64,000 nucleotides of DNA, taken from positions 3,615,001 to 3,679,000 of the forward strand of contig NZ_JAUSZF010000001.1 in NCBI RefSeq assembly GCF_030817315.1, read 5' to 3'. The notes under the pieces were generated by a model. It searched no databases, was not told the DNA's origin, and saw nothing but the letters and a program-made list of their open reading frames with translations. This DNA comes from Sphingomonas faeni. Lineage in GTDB: Bacteria; Pseudomonadota; Alphaproteobacteria; Sphingomonadales; Sphingomonadaceae. The position numbers and the translations under genes are program-made. Shown piece after piece: positions 9,633-19,000 of the stretch. Numbering within the stretch: position 1 is the first letter of the stretch; the number at the start of each line of letters is the position of its first letter.

Positions 9633-9660
9633 GGTAGCGCTACCGTAGGAAACGTGTCAA
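9633..9660 (-). promoter_or_regulatory. Promoter with LacI-type operator for GH43-xylB-xylA
   Basis: On the minus strand TTGACA (9655-9660) is a perfect -35 box. About 17 bases downstream a weak -10 (CTACCG) lies inside GGTAGCGCTACC (9633-9644), a perfect 12-bp palindrome with the AGCGCT centre typical of LacI-family operators. A repressor bound here would cover the -10 region. Similar palindromes occur at 14028-14039 and 38925-38936. Confidence 0.7.
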
Positions 9661-9731
9661 CACTTAGCACGCGGCGCATGCGACTGTCGACAACACCCGG
9701 TCGGATGCGCCGTGTTTCGTGCCCGGGTGGC

Positions 9732-11400
9732 TCATTTCATCCACGCATAGGGACCGACCAGCGTGCCGACGAAGCCGCCAGCGGTCTTGGTGCTGAGGAA
9801 GCGGGCATCGACGTCGCGCGCCAGCGTGCGCTTGCTGCCGGCACTGTCGCCCGCACCGTCGCCGGCACCGTCATAGTCGAACGCCATCGTGCCCCCGTCC
9901 GCACGGATCGTCAGCGTGACGGGACCCGAGCCCGTGACGGGTGCCGAGGCGACCAACCGTTCCGTGCCCTTGTCGGTGGTATAAAGTGCGACGACGGGCT
10001 TGCCGGCGACCCGGGTAATGCCGAAAAACAGGAAGTTGGCGTCGCTCTGCATTGCGACCAAGCCTGCGCGATCGCCATCGGTGTCGGGGGCGAAGCGGAC
10101 CGTCGTCGACATGGTGACGACGTGATGTTGCTGCCGCCGTCCGACGAACGAAGGCACGCGCGACAGGTCGCCGATACGTCCGCCACGATCGAGGACCAGG
10201 TCACCGCCTTCGAGCCGATAGAAGGGCGCCTTGGGCGTGCGCACGCCGACCCATTGCATCGCCAGTTTGCTGCCGTCGAAGCTGTCGACATAACGGAAAT
10301 CGCCGCTGGTCGGGATCCGGCTCGGCGGGCTTGCGGGTAGTTTCGGCTTCGTGGCGGCGAACGGGACGGGCTGGTCCTTCGGCAGGATGATCGGCCAGCC
10401 ATCCTTCCATGTTACCGGTAACAAGAACGTTTCGCGGCCGATGTTGTAATAGTCGCCCTCGTACGGACGGACGCCGAGGAAGGTCGCGTACCAGTCGCCG
10501 TTCTGGCGTCTGGACCAGCTTGGCATGGCCGGTCGACGTGATCGGGTTGGGACGCGCAGGATCGAGATCGCGCTGCGTCAGGATCGGATTGCCGGCGAAC
10601 GGGATATAAGGCCCCCGGAGTGACTTCGAGCGTAGTGCGACCTGCGAATGGTTGACGCTGGTGCCGCCCTCGGCTGCGGTCAGGTAATAATAGCCGTCCT
10701 TGCGGAAGATGTGCGGGCCCTCGATCCAGACCGGCTTCTTCGAGATGTCCACGCCGCCGTTGATCAGCTGCGTGCTCTCCCCGACCATTTTCCCCGCGCG
10801 CCAGTCGTATTCCTGGATCCAGATCGCACGGTGACCCTCATAGCGCGGCGGCTCGGCGGGCGCGCGGTTGTTGACGATATAGGCCTTCTCGCCTTCCCAG
10901 TAGATGGACGGGTCGATGCCTTCGAACGGCAGCCAAATCGGGTTCGACCACGGCCCCGCCGGGTCCTTCGCGGTGATGACGAAATTGCCTTTGCACTCGA
11001 CGCAGGTGTTGACGATGTAGAACACGCCGTCGTGGAACGAGATGTCGGGTGCGAATACCGCCTGCGACGTCCGCATGCCGGTGAAGTCGAGCTGCTCCGG
11101 CCGGTCGATCGCGTTGCCGATCTGCGTCCAGTTCACCAGGTCCTTCGACCGGAAGATCGGCAGGCCGGGGTAATGCGCGAACGAGGACAGGACGAGGTAA
11201 TAGTCGTCGCCGACGCGCGTCACCGACGGGTCGGGATAATAGCCCGACAGGATCGGGTTGCGATATTGGCCGGGGCCGACGGCGACCTTTTCCTGCGTTT
11301 GGCCGTCATAGCTGAAGCTGCTGAACCGCGGTGCGTCGCTGGCGAAGGCGGGCGTTCCTGAGGCGAGCCCGGCGAGCAGTGCGAACGTCTGGATTTTCAT
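9732..11400 (-). pseudogene. GH43 beta-xylosidase/arabinofuranosidase, frameshifted
   Basis: Two overlapping frames together give one complete GH43 enzyme with a C-terminal beta-sandwich. The upstream part (start ATG 11400) has a signal peptide, the base Asp57 in YYPDPSVTR, GIDPSIYW, and the acid Glu in WIEGPHIFRK. The downstream part continues with QNGDWYATFLGVRP, the C-terminal domain and the stop at 9732. The break is near 10506, where one extra G (plus strand GGCG; C on the coding strand) shifts the frame right after GHAKLVQT. All catalytic residues are before the break, but the lost C-terminal half would normally be needed for folding. It lies 8 bases after the GH9 gene, in the same operon. 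The cause may be a sequencing error or a true mutation. Confidence 0.85.
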
Positions 11401-11408
11401 GGCAATTC

Positions 11409-13970
11409 TCACTTGGTTGCGCTCGCTGTCTGGGTTGGCTTGGACCCAGCCGTCGCGGCAAGCTCCTGCGCGGCCTGCGCGAGTTCGATCCACATCGCGC
11501 CTTCGGGTATGACATATTCGTTCTCACCCCAGAAGAAGGGCCAGTCCTCATGGTTTTCGGGGAAGTCCGGCTTGATGATCAGCACGCCCGGGACGACGCC
11601 GCCGGCGATGAACGAGAAGTCGGCGCGGTTGTTGCCGTAGGCGACTTCCTTCGAGACGGTGCCGACGGCGGAGACGAACGATATGTCGGATCCGGGATGG
11701 TGGCCGACCAGGAACTCGAGTCCGCGGAACACCTCGTCGGCGGGCATGATCTCCGGGAACGCCTTGTGTAGCGTGTACGCATTCAGCGCAGTGCCGAGCA
11801 CGGTGCCGCTGCCCGCCCAGCCGCCGGTCGTAATCGGCACGCCGAACGGATTGGCTTTGGCCGCAGTCTCGGTGGCGGTGGCATAGGCGCGCACCGCCGG
11901 GACCATGGCTGCACGGTAAGCTGGTGGCATGAACGGGATCGCCGCCACCGCATCACGCAGATTGAAGGCGAAGGTCTTTTCCATCGCCGGCCAAAGCGAC
12001 TGGACCGCGGTGACGTAGCGAGGGTCACGCGTCGTCCGCAGCAGTTCGACCGCAGCGGAGAAGCGCTCCGCATCCAGCGGTCCGCCCGTGGTGTTGCCGT
12101 GCTGGTACGTATCGGGCGCGTGCGACTGTTCCTCGGCCCAGGTCCGCGTCGCGATCCCCAACGCCTTCTTCGACAGTGCCGGATCGGCCTCCGCAAGCGC
12201 GCGCGATGCCGCCGCAAGCCCTGCGATCGAGCCGTAGTTCAGCGCCGACGCCTTGGTCGTGAACGCCCAGCGGTCGTCGGGCATCCCGCTGCGTCCGTTC
12301 TTTTCCTCACCAAGCTTCAGGGCGGCGTCGTAGACCAGGCCGTCGGTCTTGGTCGAGCCGTCGCCGAGATGCGTGTATTGCGCGACATCGGGCTCGACGA
12401 TGCCGTGGATCGCATGGCCGACCGCATCGAACTGCGCGACGAGTTGCAGCGTGCCGTGGCGGATCTGCTGGACGAGATCGGGCGTGCCGTCGGGAACGTG
12501 CATTTCGGTCTTGCGCCGCGTCCAGTCGATCGCGGTGGTGTCGCGCATCGGGTGCCAGCGCTCCCAGCTGTCGACCAGCGAGCGGATCACCTGATATTGC
12601 GACTGGGTGCGGATGTCGTAGTCGCCTGCGTCGAACCAGCCGCCGACGGCGAGGCCGGGGATATGCTCGCCCGGCTTGAACTTCGTGTCGGTGGTCGGCC
12701 CCTGCGCGTAGAGATCGATATGTTCGTGGTTCACCGGCGCCTGACGCGCATCGTCGCGGTGCGCGTCGCCGTGCCAGACGCGGTAGCCCTCGTTGACGAA
12801 CATATGGTCCATCGCGACCGGAAAATAGACGTCGAGCGTCGGGTGCCAGGCGCCGGCATAGGCATTGGCGGCGATCCGGAAGGGCGCGGTGCGCGTGGCG
12901 CCGTATTCGAGCACATAGGTGCCGGGCTGGCGGACCGCGCTGAAATCGAGTTGCAGATAGCTGTAGCGGAGATAGTCGCCCCAGCGCTTGGCGGGGGCGG
13001 TCGGCATTGGCGTCATGCTGCCGTCCTCGCCGACGCGCAGGAGGCGCGCGGGCAGCGCGCGGCGATCGTTGCGGTCGAGTTCGATCGTCGCGACCTTCCG
13101 CGCATCCGGTGTGTAGCCGAGCTGCGAATGCGCGATCACGGGGGCACGAAGCCAGCCCGGTACGCTGTTCGGCTGGATCGTCCATTCGAGGACGGTGCCG
13201 GTGCGTCCGGCCGGCAGCATCGAGCGGAGCACGAACCAGCCATTCTGCGCCTGGTTGCGACCATCGAACAGCTGCACTTCGGCGGTGGAGCGGATCGTCA
13301 CGCGGCGTGCCGGATCCTCGGGTGCGAGTACGAAGCGGCTGCCCTTGGCGATCGCGGTCGGTTCTGCACCGGGACCCTCGGCGCGACCGCTCGCCGCGTT
13401 GCGCTGCGGCGTCTGGATCATGGCATCGGCCGGATAGACCGGGAACGCACCACTGACGCCGTCCGCCATGAAGCTGTGGTGAAAATAGGCGGCGGGAAGG
13501 AATTCGAGATTGAACCCGGCCTTGCCGGCGAGCGCGGCCGGCACGGGTTGGTCGAGGATCACCGACACGGCAACCGCGCCGCCGCGCTTTTCCGAGCGGA
13601 CGCGGTAGCGCCATTTGTAATCGGGATATTCGAGCGTGACGGTGATCGCACCGGTCGTGGCGTCGACCTTGCGATCGATAAGGCGTCCGATTGCGTCCCA
13701 TTGGCCGGGTGTCGAGGAAAGACGGACGTCGCCATTGGTGGCGATCCGTTCGCCCTGCTGAATGATCTCCACGCCGCTGATCTTCGAGTCGGCGAACAGA
13801 CCGTCATACCAGTTGGAAAAGACCAGCACGTTGGCAGCCGGCGCCTCGTAATACCCGGCGGCGTTGAGCGTCAGGTCGGTCGGCGCGGCGCGCGGGTTTG
13901 TCTGAGCGATCACGGGTGCGGCGCTCGCGAGCAGGGTTGCGATCAGGCAGAATGCGGATTTGGCCGCCAT
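11409..13970 (-). CDS. Secreted GH9 glycoside hydrolase with N-terminal Ig-like domain
   Basis: Inverting endo- or exo-beta-glycanase family 9, 853 residues, with a signal peptide of about 22 residues. An N-terminal beta-rich part (about 25-280) precedes a cellulase Ig-like domain (about 285-380, RAPVIAHSQLGYTPDAR onward) and an (alpha/alpha)6 catalytic domain. The catalytic Asp pair is in GGWFDAGDYD near residues 443-453 and the acid Glu in FFWGENEYVIP near 815-822. The ATG at 13970 has AGGA six bases upstream. It is first in a minus-strand unit with the frameshifted GH43. Family 9 usually cleaves cellulose, mixed-linkage glucan or xyloglucan; its place in a xylan locus is unusual. Confidence 0.9.
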   Translation of the reverse strand: MAAKSAFCLIATLLASAAPVIAQTNPRAAPTDLTLNAAGYYEAPAANVLVFSNWYDGLFADSKISGVEIIQQGERIATNGDVRLSSTPGQWDAIGRLIDRKVDATTGAITVTLEYPDYKWRYRVRSEKRGGAVAVSVILDQPVPAALAGKAGFNLEFLPAAYFHHSFMADGVSGAFPVYPADAMIQTPQRNAASGRAEGPGAEPTAIAKGSRFVLAPEDPARRVTIRSTAEVQLFDGRNQAQNGWFVLRSMLPAGRTGTVLEWTIQPNSVPGWLRAPVIAHSQLGYTPDARKVATIELDRNDRRALPARLLRVGEDGSMTPMPTAPAKRWGDYLRYSYLQLDFSAVRQPGTYVLEYGATRTAPFRIAANAYAGAWHPTLDVYFPVAMDHMFVNEGYRVWHGDAHRDDARQAPVNHEHIDLYAQGPTTDTKFKPGEHIPGLAVGGWFDAGDYDIRTQSQYQVIRSLVDSWERWHPMRDTTAIDWTRRKTEMHVPDGTPDLVQQIRHGTLQLVAQFDAVGHAIHGIVEPDVAQYTHLGDGSTKTDGLVYDAALKLGEEKNGRSGMPDDRWAFTTKASALNYGSIAGLAAASRALAEADPALSKKALGIATRTWAEEQSHAPDTYQHGNTTGGPLDAERFSAAVELLRTTRDPRYVTAVQSLWPAMEKTFAFNLRDAVAAIPFMPPAYRAAMVPAVRAYATATETAAKANPFGVPITTGGWAGSGTVLGTALNAYTLHKAFPEIMPADEVFRGLEFLVGHHPGSDISFVSAVGTVSKEVAYGNNRADFSFIAGGVVPGVLIIKPDFPENHEDWPFFWGENEYVIPEGAMWIELAQAAQELAATAGSKPTQTASATK

Positions 13971-14027
13971 GGTTTTTCCTCTCCGGTATCGTCATGCAGC
14001 GTTGGATTCGCCTGCTATTCCCGCGAC

Positions 14028-14093
14028 TATAGCGCTAACAATGGCAGACGCCACCCGTTGCCGCCGTTCCCGTATGGACAGGGTAGCGGTATC
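14028..14093. promoter_or_regulatory. Two LacI-type operator-like palindromes in a divergent promoter
   Basis: TATAGCGCTAAC (14028-14039) keeps the perfect TAGCGCTA core found in the xylBA operator. GGTAGCGGTATC (14082-14093) is a weaker copy, with two mismatches to GGTAGCGCTACC. Both lie in the 219-base gap between the minus-strand GH9 gene and the plus-strand esterase gene. A single repressor could therefore control both directions. Inference from pattern only. Confidence 0.5.
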
Positions 14094-14098
14094 ACCGT

Positions 14099-14111
14099 AA
14101 TACTCATACAA
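14099..14111 (+). promoter_or_regulatory. Shared TACTC-A-TACAA promoter motif (copy 1)
   Basis: AATACTCATACAA, 79 bases before the esterase start. The core TACTCNTACAA recurs upstream of the GH51 operon (19036-19050), and ACTCATACAA recurs inverted between the receptor and SapC (38967-38976). A shorter copy, AATACTCATAC, is at 41431-41441 beyond the LacI gene. All lie outside genes. Possibly a binding site for a regulator not yet identified. Confidence 0.4.
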
Positions 14112-14189
14112 GGACGCAAAGGGCACTCGATGAATCCGGTTTCGGAACGTCGGAGAACAGCCTGCACGCAGTCCGATAGGGAGAAGAGG

Positions 14190-15852
14190 ATGACCGGGCC
14201 AACCGTCGATCGTCGTCGTGCGATGCTTGCATCCATCGCCACCGGAGCGGGGCTGATGCTGCCCGCGATCGGTAGCGCGCGTGCTGCTCCTGCGTCATCC
14301 GCATCGCGCACCGGCATCGGGACTTGTTCCACGCCGCAATCGGCGATCGCGCGCACGCAATACGGGCCGGTTCGCGGCTATGTCTCGGACGGCGTCTACA
14401 CGTTCAAAGGCGTTCCCTACGGTGCGGATACCGGCGGCGAGAATCGCTGGCTGCCGGCCAAGCCGCCGCAGCGCTGGACCGAAACGCGCGACACGCTCTC
14501 CTATGGCGCGAATTGCCCGCAGACGCTCCACGATTTCAGTGCGGTCGAGCATACGTTCCTCCAGCAATGGACCGACGGGTTCATTGGCGAGGACATGCTC
14601 AAGCTGAACGTCTGGACGCCGTCGCTGTCCGGCAAGCGGCCGGTGATGGTGTATTTCCACGGCGGCGGGTTCGCGTTCGGATCGTCGTACGAACTCGCTT
14701 CGCACGACGGCGCGCAGATGGCGCGGCATCACGACGTGGTGCAGGTGTCGATCAACCACCGGCTGAACGTGCTGGGGTTCCTCGACCTGACCGAGGTCGG
14801 CGGCGCGGCGTATGACGAGTCGGTCAACGTCAGCATGACCGATTGCGTCGCGGCGTTGCGCTGGGTGCATGAGAACATCGCGCGGTTCGGCGGCGATCCC
14901 GACACGGTGATGATCTACGGCCAGTCGGGCGGCGGATCGAAGGTGACGACGTTGCTGGGCATGGCGACCGGCAAGGGCCTGATCCACCGCGCGGCGGTGC
15001 AGTCGGGGTGGCGGTGGCTCGCTGCCGACCGCCGAACAGTCGCGCGATTTCTCGCGGCGCGTGCTGCGTGAACTGAACATCGGGCCGAAGGATATCGGCG
15101 CACTCCAGCGGATCGCGTGGAAGCCGCTGTTCGAGGCAGGCAACAAGGTCGCGACCGAGATCAACGGTCCGCGCGGGCCGATGGGCCCTTCGCTGACGCC
15201 GCGCGTGGGCTGGAACCCGACGCTCGACGGCAAGGTGATCGACGTCGGCTCGTACTCGGACGTCGCGCCCGACGTATCGCGCGACGTGCCGGTGATGATC
15301 GGCAACGTCAGTGAAGAGGGCATGCGCTGGGGCTATAACCCGAGCGAGACGCAGTGGCGGACCGATCTCACCACGCAGATCGGTGGCGACAAGGCGGGGC
15401 GGCTGATTGCGGCAATGAAACAGGCGCACCCTGAAAAGGCGGTGCGGACGTTGGCGTACGGCGTGCAGGGGCTGCAGAACCGCAACCGCGTGCAGGACAT
15501 GGTGCGGCTGAAACATGCGCAGCACGGCGCGCCGGTGTACCAATATCTGTTCCAGTGGCAGTCGCCGCAATTGGGTGGCGTGGCCGGCGCGTGGCACACC
15601 GCCGACCTCGCCTTCTGCTTCGACAACACCGCGCTCTGCGATCAGGGCACGGGCAATACGCCCGAAGCGCAGCGCGTCGCGCAGACCATGTCGACCGCGT
15701 GGGCGAACTTCGCGCGGACCGGTAATCCAAGCCAGTCGGGGCTGAGCTGGACGCCGACCGATCCGCAGCGCTGCCAGACGATGGTCTTCGATACGACGAG
15801 CCGCATGGTCGACGATCCCGAGGGCGCAGCGCGTCGTATCCTGCTGTCGTGA
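14190..15852 (+). pseudogene. Tat-exported type-B carboxylesterase, frameshifted
   Basis: Alpha/beta hydrolase of the carboxylesterase type-B family. The ATG at 14190 follows GAGAAGAGG and begins a twin-arginine signal (VDRRRAMLASIATGAG). The oxyanion segment YFHGGGFAFGS and the nucleophile Ser near residue 246 in YGQSGGGSK are intact. The frame breaks in a GGGG run at 15005-15008: removing one G gives the expected QSGGGGSLPTAEQS and joins the C-terminal half (from 15061) that carries the remaining catalytic Glu and His. Together about 553 residues, normal length. It heads a plus-strand unit with an acetyl-esterase-like gene, so it likely removed acyl groups from xylan. A homopolymer sequencing error is possible. 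Confidence 0.85.
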
Positions 15853-15887
15853 GCGTTGGTTTGACGGACAACAAGGGGGAGAAGGCG

Positions 15888-16808
15888 ATGCGTTGGTCGA
15901 TCGGGTTTGGGTTATTTGCGAGCGCGCTGGCGTTGGCGACGCCTGCGTTCGCACAGGACGCTCGGATGACCGCCACAGCGTCTCCAGCCGAGCCAACCGC
16001 GATCCCGCTCAACACGGGTGGTGTGAAGGGGCAGGTCGCGCCCGAGGCGTGGTTCAATCAGTACGGCGTCGCGATGACGCGCAACGTCACGACCGCGACG
16101 CTGACGCCGTTCCTCCCCGATCCGGCCAAAGCAACGGGGGCGGCGGTGATCGTCGCGCCGGGTGGCGGCTTCCTGATGCTGTCGATGGAGAATGAGGGCT
16201 GGCGCGTGGCGAAGGCGCTCGCCGACCGGGGCATCGCCGCGTTCGTGCTGAAATATCGGCTGAAGCCTACGCCGGCGGACATGGGCGGGTTCGAGCGGTC
16301 GGTCACGGCGATGTTCGCCGGTGCCGCGCAGCCGCAGCGACGGATGAGGCCGGACGAGGCAATCGCGGGGCTCGGCGACCAGATCGCCGATGCGCGGGCT
16401 GCGGTCGCTTTGGTGAGGGCGCGCGCGACCGAGTGGAAGGTTGACCCCGCCCGTGTCGGGATGATCGGTTTTTCGGCGGGCGCTATGACGACGATGGCGA
16501 CCGCGCTGGCTGCGCCCGACACGCATCTGGCCTTCATCGCGCCGATCTATGGATCGATGGAAGCGGTGAAAGTGCCGGCCGCCGCGCCGCCGCTGTTCGC
16601 GGTGCTCGCCGCCGACGATCCGCTGTTCGCGAACAAGGGATTCGGCCTGATCGAGTCCTGGCAGAAGGCCGGGAAGCCGGTCGAGTTCCACCTTTACCAG
16701 GCGGGCGGCCACGGCTTTGGCCTCGGCAAGAAGGGCACGACCAGCACCGGCTGGTTCGAGGATTTCATGCACTGGCTCGATGCGAACGACATGCTCGTGC
16801 GGCGATGA
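15888..16808 (+). CDS. Secreted alpha/beta hydrolase, probable acetylxylan esterase type
   Basis: 306 residues with a signal peptide ending at about ATPAFAQ. The fold is that of the COG0657/BD-FAE-like esterases: oxyanion loop IVAPGGGFLMLS, nucleophile Ser in IGFSAGAMT, Asp in LAADDPLF and His in AGGHGFGL. The ATG at 15888 follows a strong GGGGGAGAAGG site; an upstream GTG at 15849 overlapping the previous stop is less likely. It lies 35 bases after the esterase and 22 before a small secreted protein. By context it probably removes acetyl or other short acyl groups from xylan or its oligosaccharides; the substrate is inferred. Confidence 0.85.
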   Translation: MRWSIGFGLFASALALATPAFAQDARMTATASPAEPTAIPLNTGGVKGQVAPEAWFNQYGVAMTRNVTTATLTPFLPDPAKATGAAVIVAPGGGFLMLSMENEGWRVAKALADRGIAAFVLKYRLKPTPADMGGFERSVTAMFAGAAQPQRRMRPDEAIAGLGDQIADARAAVALVRARATEWKVDPARVGMIGFSAGAMTTMATALAAPDTHLAFIAPIYGSMEAVKVPAAAPPLFAVLAADDPLFANKGFGLIESWQKAGKPVEFHLYQAGGHGFGLGKKGTTSTGWFEDFMHWLDANDMLVRR

Positions 16809-16830
16809 ATAGGATGCAGGGGAGACGGGT

Positions 16831-17532
16831 ATGACGCGCTTCACGAGGGTTAGGGCGATCGGGTTGGTGCTTGGGGCGCTGGCCGGAATTTCGTCCGGCG
16901 CGAACGGACAGGATGCGGCGACGGCGCCGGGTCTCGCGCCGTATTTCAAGCCGGTGACGCAAGGGGCTACCACGCCAGACAGTGACGGGTTCCTGCGCCG
17001 CTGGCTGTTGCTCGAGCCGATCGACAAGCCCAACCGCAGCAATACGGGCTTCACCGCCACGTATGTCCGGCAGGCTCTGACCACGCAGTATTTCCCCGGC
17101 CAGTTCACCGCGATCCCGCGCGACGGGCAGGTGGTGAAAGCAACTCAACCGCTACGCTGGCACGCGCTCGATTCAGGCGCGCTCAATGTCAAGCTGTTCA
17201 GCTTCGCCAAGGGCCTCGGCAAGCCGACTTATGGCGTGATCTTCTGGGCGGTGACGATCGTCGACAGCCCGCGCGAAATGCGTGACGTGCGGCTGGCGGT
17301 CGGGTCGAATTCGGCGTCGATCTGGTGGCTGAACGGCAAGGAGACGGCCGGGCTGTTCAACGATCGCCGCATGGTGATGGACGACGTGCTGTCGGACCGC
17401 GTGACCCTGCGCAAGGGCCGCAACGTCTTGCGCGGTGCAGTGATCAACGGTCCCGGCCTGAGCGATTTCTGTGTGCGCTTCGTCGACGAGGGTGGCCGAC
17501 CGATCACCGATCTCAAGACCGATGTCCGCTAG
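16831..17532 (+). CDS. Small secreted protein of unknown function in the xylan operon
   Basis: 233 residues with a signal peptide of about 26 residues. I do not recognise the family with certainty. The mature part starts GLAPYFKPVTQG and contains FLRRWLLLEPIDKPNRSN, then a beta-rich region with WWLNGKE and RKGRNVLRGAVING. The latter two blocks resemble the galactose-binding-like modules of glycosidases and sialate esterases. There is no obvious catalytic triad. It sits 22 bases after the acetylesterase-like gene and 13 before a GH43 gene, so it is probably made with them and may bind sugar or assist one of the enzymes. It reads as an intact gene. Confidence 0.75.
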   Translation: MTRFTRVRAIGLVLGALAGISSGANGQDAATAPGLAPYFKPVTQGATTPDSDGFLRRWLLLEPIDKPNRSNTGFTATYVRQALTTQYFPGQFTAIPRDGQVVKATQPLRWHALDSGALNVKLFSFAKGLGKPTYGVIFWAVTIVDSPREMRDVRLAVGSNSASIWWLNGKETAGLFNDRRMVMDDVLSDRVTLRKGRNVLRGAVINGPGLSDFCVRFVDEGGRPITDLKTDVR

Positions 17533-17545
17533 CATGGAGACCCTC

Positions 17546-18997
17546 ATGACGCGTATTGCCGCCGCCACTCTCGGGCTGTCCGTGTTTCTTGCTGCCGGAG
17601 CGTCGCCCGCCGTCGCGCAGTTGCAGGGCGAGACGTTCATCCACGACCCGTCGACGGTCACCGAGTCCGACGGCAAATATTACACGTTCGGCACGCGCGG
17701 CGGCGGGCTTGTTTCCGACGACGGCTGGACTTGGCGGAGCGGGCCGGAGCGTCCCGGCGGCGGTGTCGCGCCCGACGTCATCAAGATCGGCGAACGCTAT
17801 TACGTCGCCTATGCGGTCGGTGGCGGCGGGATGTCCGGCGGGCATGCGAGCCAGGTCAAGATCATGTGGACGCTGTCGCTAGATCCGAAATCGCCGCGGT
17901 TCAAATATCACGACGTCGGCGTGGTCGCGTCGAGCGACGGGGTGGAGACGGTCGACGCGATCGACCCTGCATTCCTGTACGTCGATGGCCGTCTGTGGCT
18001 GACTTACGGCACCTATTTCGGGCCGATCCGCATCATCGAACTCGATCCAAAGACGGGCTTGCGGGTCGCGGGCAACCAGCCGGTCGATGTCGCGATCGAC
18101 ATGGAAGCCACCGCGATGATGCACCGCGACGGCTGGTATTACCTGCTCGGCACGCACGGGACCTGCTGCGACGGCCCCAATTCGACCTACCATATCCGCG
18201 TCGGCCGATCGCGCAGCCCGCTCGGGCCGTATGTCGATCACATGGGGACGCCGCTGCTCCGGGGCGGTGGCAAGCTGGTCGTGAGCGCCCGCGGCCGCAA
18301 CATCGGCCCCGGTCATTTCGGGCTGATCGAGCTGGATGGCGGCGTCGAGAAATTCTCGATGCACTATGAGGCGGACATGGATCGCAGCGGCCGCAGCGTG
18401 CTGGGGATCGAACCGCTCCGCTGGACCGACGGCTGGCCGGTCGCGGGCGAGAACGTCGTCCCCGGCACCTATGAAGTCGCCTCCGAACGCAGCGGCTATG
18501 CGCTCGGCCTCGCGACCGATGTCGTAAGGATCGCGTTCGACCCCCGCCGCAGCTTCATGGCCAAGCCGACCGACCCGGTCAGCCCGATCCCCGACCAGAC
18601 ATTGGCACAGGATTCGGCGGGCTGGCCGCAGGGCCGCATCCTCGTCGATCTTGCCGACTATATGAACCGGCCACACCAATTGTGGACGATCGCGCCTGCG
18701 GCCGGGGCCGGCGGGTATTTCGGTGCGCCCTATTACACGATCATGATCGCTGGGACGACGCGGGTGCTTGCGGCGACCGGGCAGGGCGAGGTCGAGACCG
18801 TGCCCGCATTAACGGGCGCGACCGAGCAATTGTGGCGGATCGATCAGCTGACCGACGGTACCTATCGGATCATGCCGAAGTCCGTACCGGGTGGGCGTGC
18901 AGGTCTGGCGCTGGTCGCGATCGGCGCCAGCACGCCGACGCTAGCCAAGTTCGATCCGGCCAGCCCCGCCGGACGCTGGACCTTCAAGCGACCGTAG
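17546..18997 (+). CDS. Secreted GH43 arabinanase-like enzyme with C-terminal beta-trefoil-like region
   Basis: 483 residues, signal peptide about 1-25. The propeller has base Asp34 in FIHDPSTV, a VAPDVIKIGERYY block as in arabinanases, the pKa Asp in DAIDPAFLYVDGRLWLTYG, and Glu in DMEATAMMHRDGWYYL. From about residue 330 a C-terminal region with repeated LWxI motifs (QLWTIAPA, QLWRIDQL) and a final GRWTFK resembles ricin-type or similar sugar-binding repeats. ATG 17546 has GGAGA seven bases upstream; ATG 17534 is possible. Last gene before a hairpin at 19001-19030. Probably cuts alpha-1,5-arabinan or arabinosyl branches. Confidence 0.9.
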   Translation: MTRIAAATLGLSVFLAAGASPAVAQLQGETFIHDPSTVTESDGKYYTFGTRGGGLVSDDGWTWRSGPERPGGGVAPDVIKIGERYYVAYAVGGGGMSGGHASQVKIMWTLSLDPKSPRFKYHDVGVVASSDGVETVDAIDPAFLYVDGRLWLTYGTYFGPIRIIELDPKTGLRVAGNQPVDVAIDMEATAMMHRDGWYYLLGTHGTCCDGPNSTYHIRVGRSRSPLGPYVDHMGTPLLRGGGKLVVSARGRNIGPGHFGLIELDGGVEKFSMHYEADMDRSGRSVLGIEPLRWTDGWPVAGENVVPGTYEVASERSGYALGLATDVVRIAFDPRRSFMAKPTDPVSPIPDQTLAQDSAGWPQGRILVDLADYMNRPHQLWTIAPAAGAGGYFGAPYYTIMIAGTTRVLAATGQGEVETVPALTGATEQLWRIDQLTDGTYRIMPKSVPGGRAGLALVAIGASTPTLAKFDPASPAGRWTFKRP

Positions 18998-19000
18998 TCG

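Noticed and set aside
10411..10422. GTTACCGGTAAC, a perfect palindrome
   Set aside because: Lies inside the GH43 gene at a conserved coding position (LLPVTWKDGWP); probably chance.
12099..14189. Long plus-strand open frame upstream of the esterase
   Set aside because: It is the antisense shadow of the GH9 gene; the real gene in this frame begins at 14190 with ribosome site and Tat signal.
15005..15008. Programmed ribosomal frameshift in the esterase
   Set aside because: No slippery heptamer with a downstream structure typical of such sites; the family has no known recoding.
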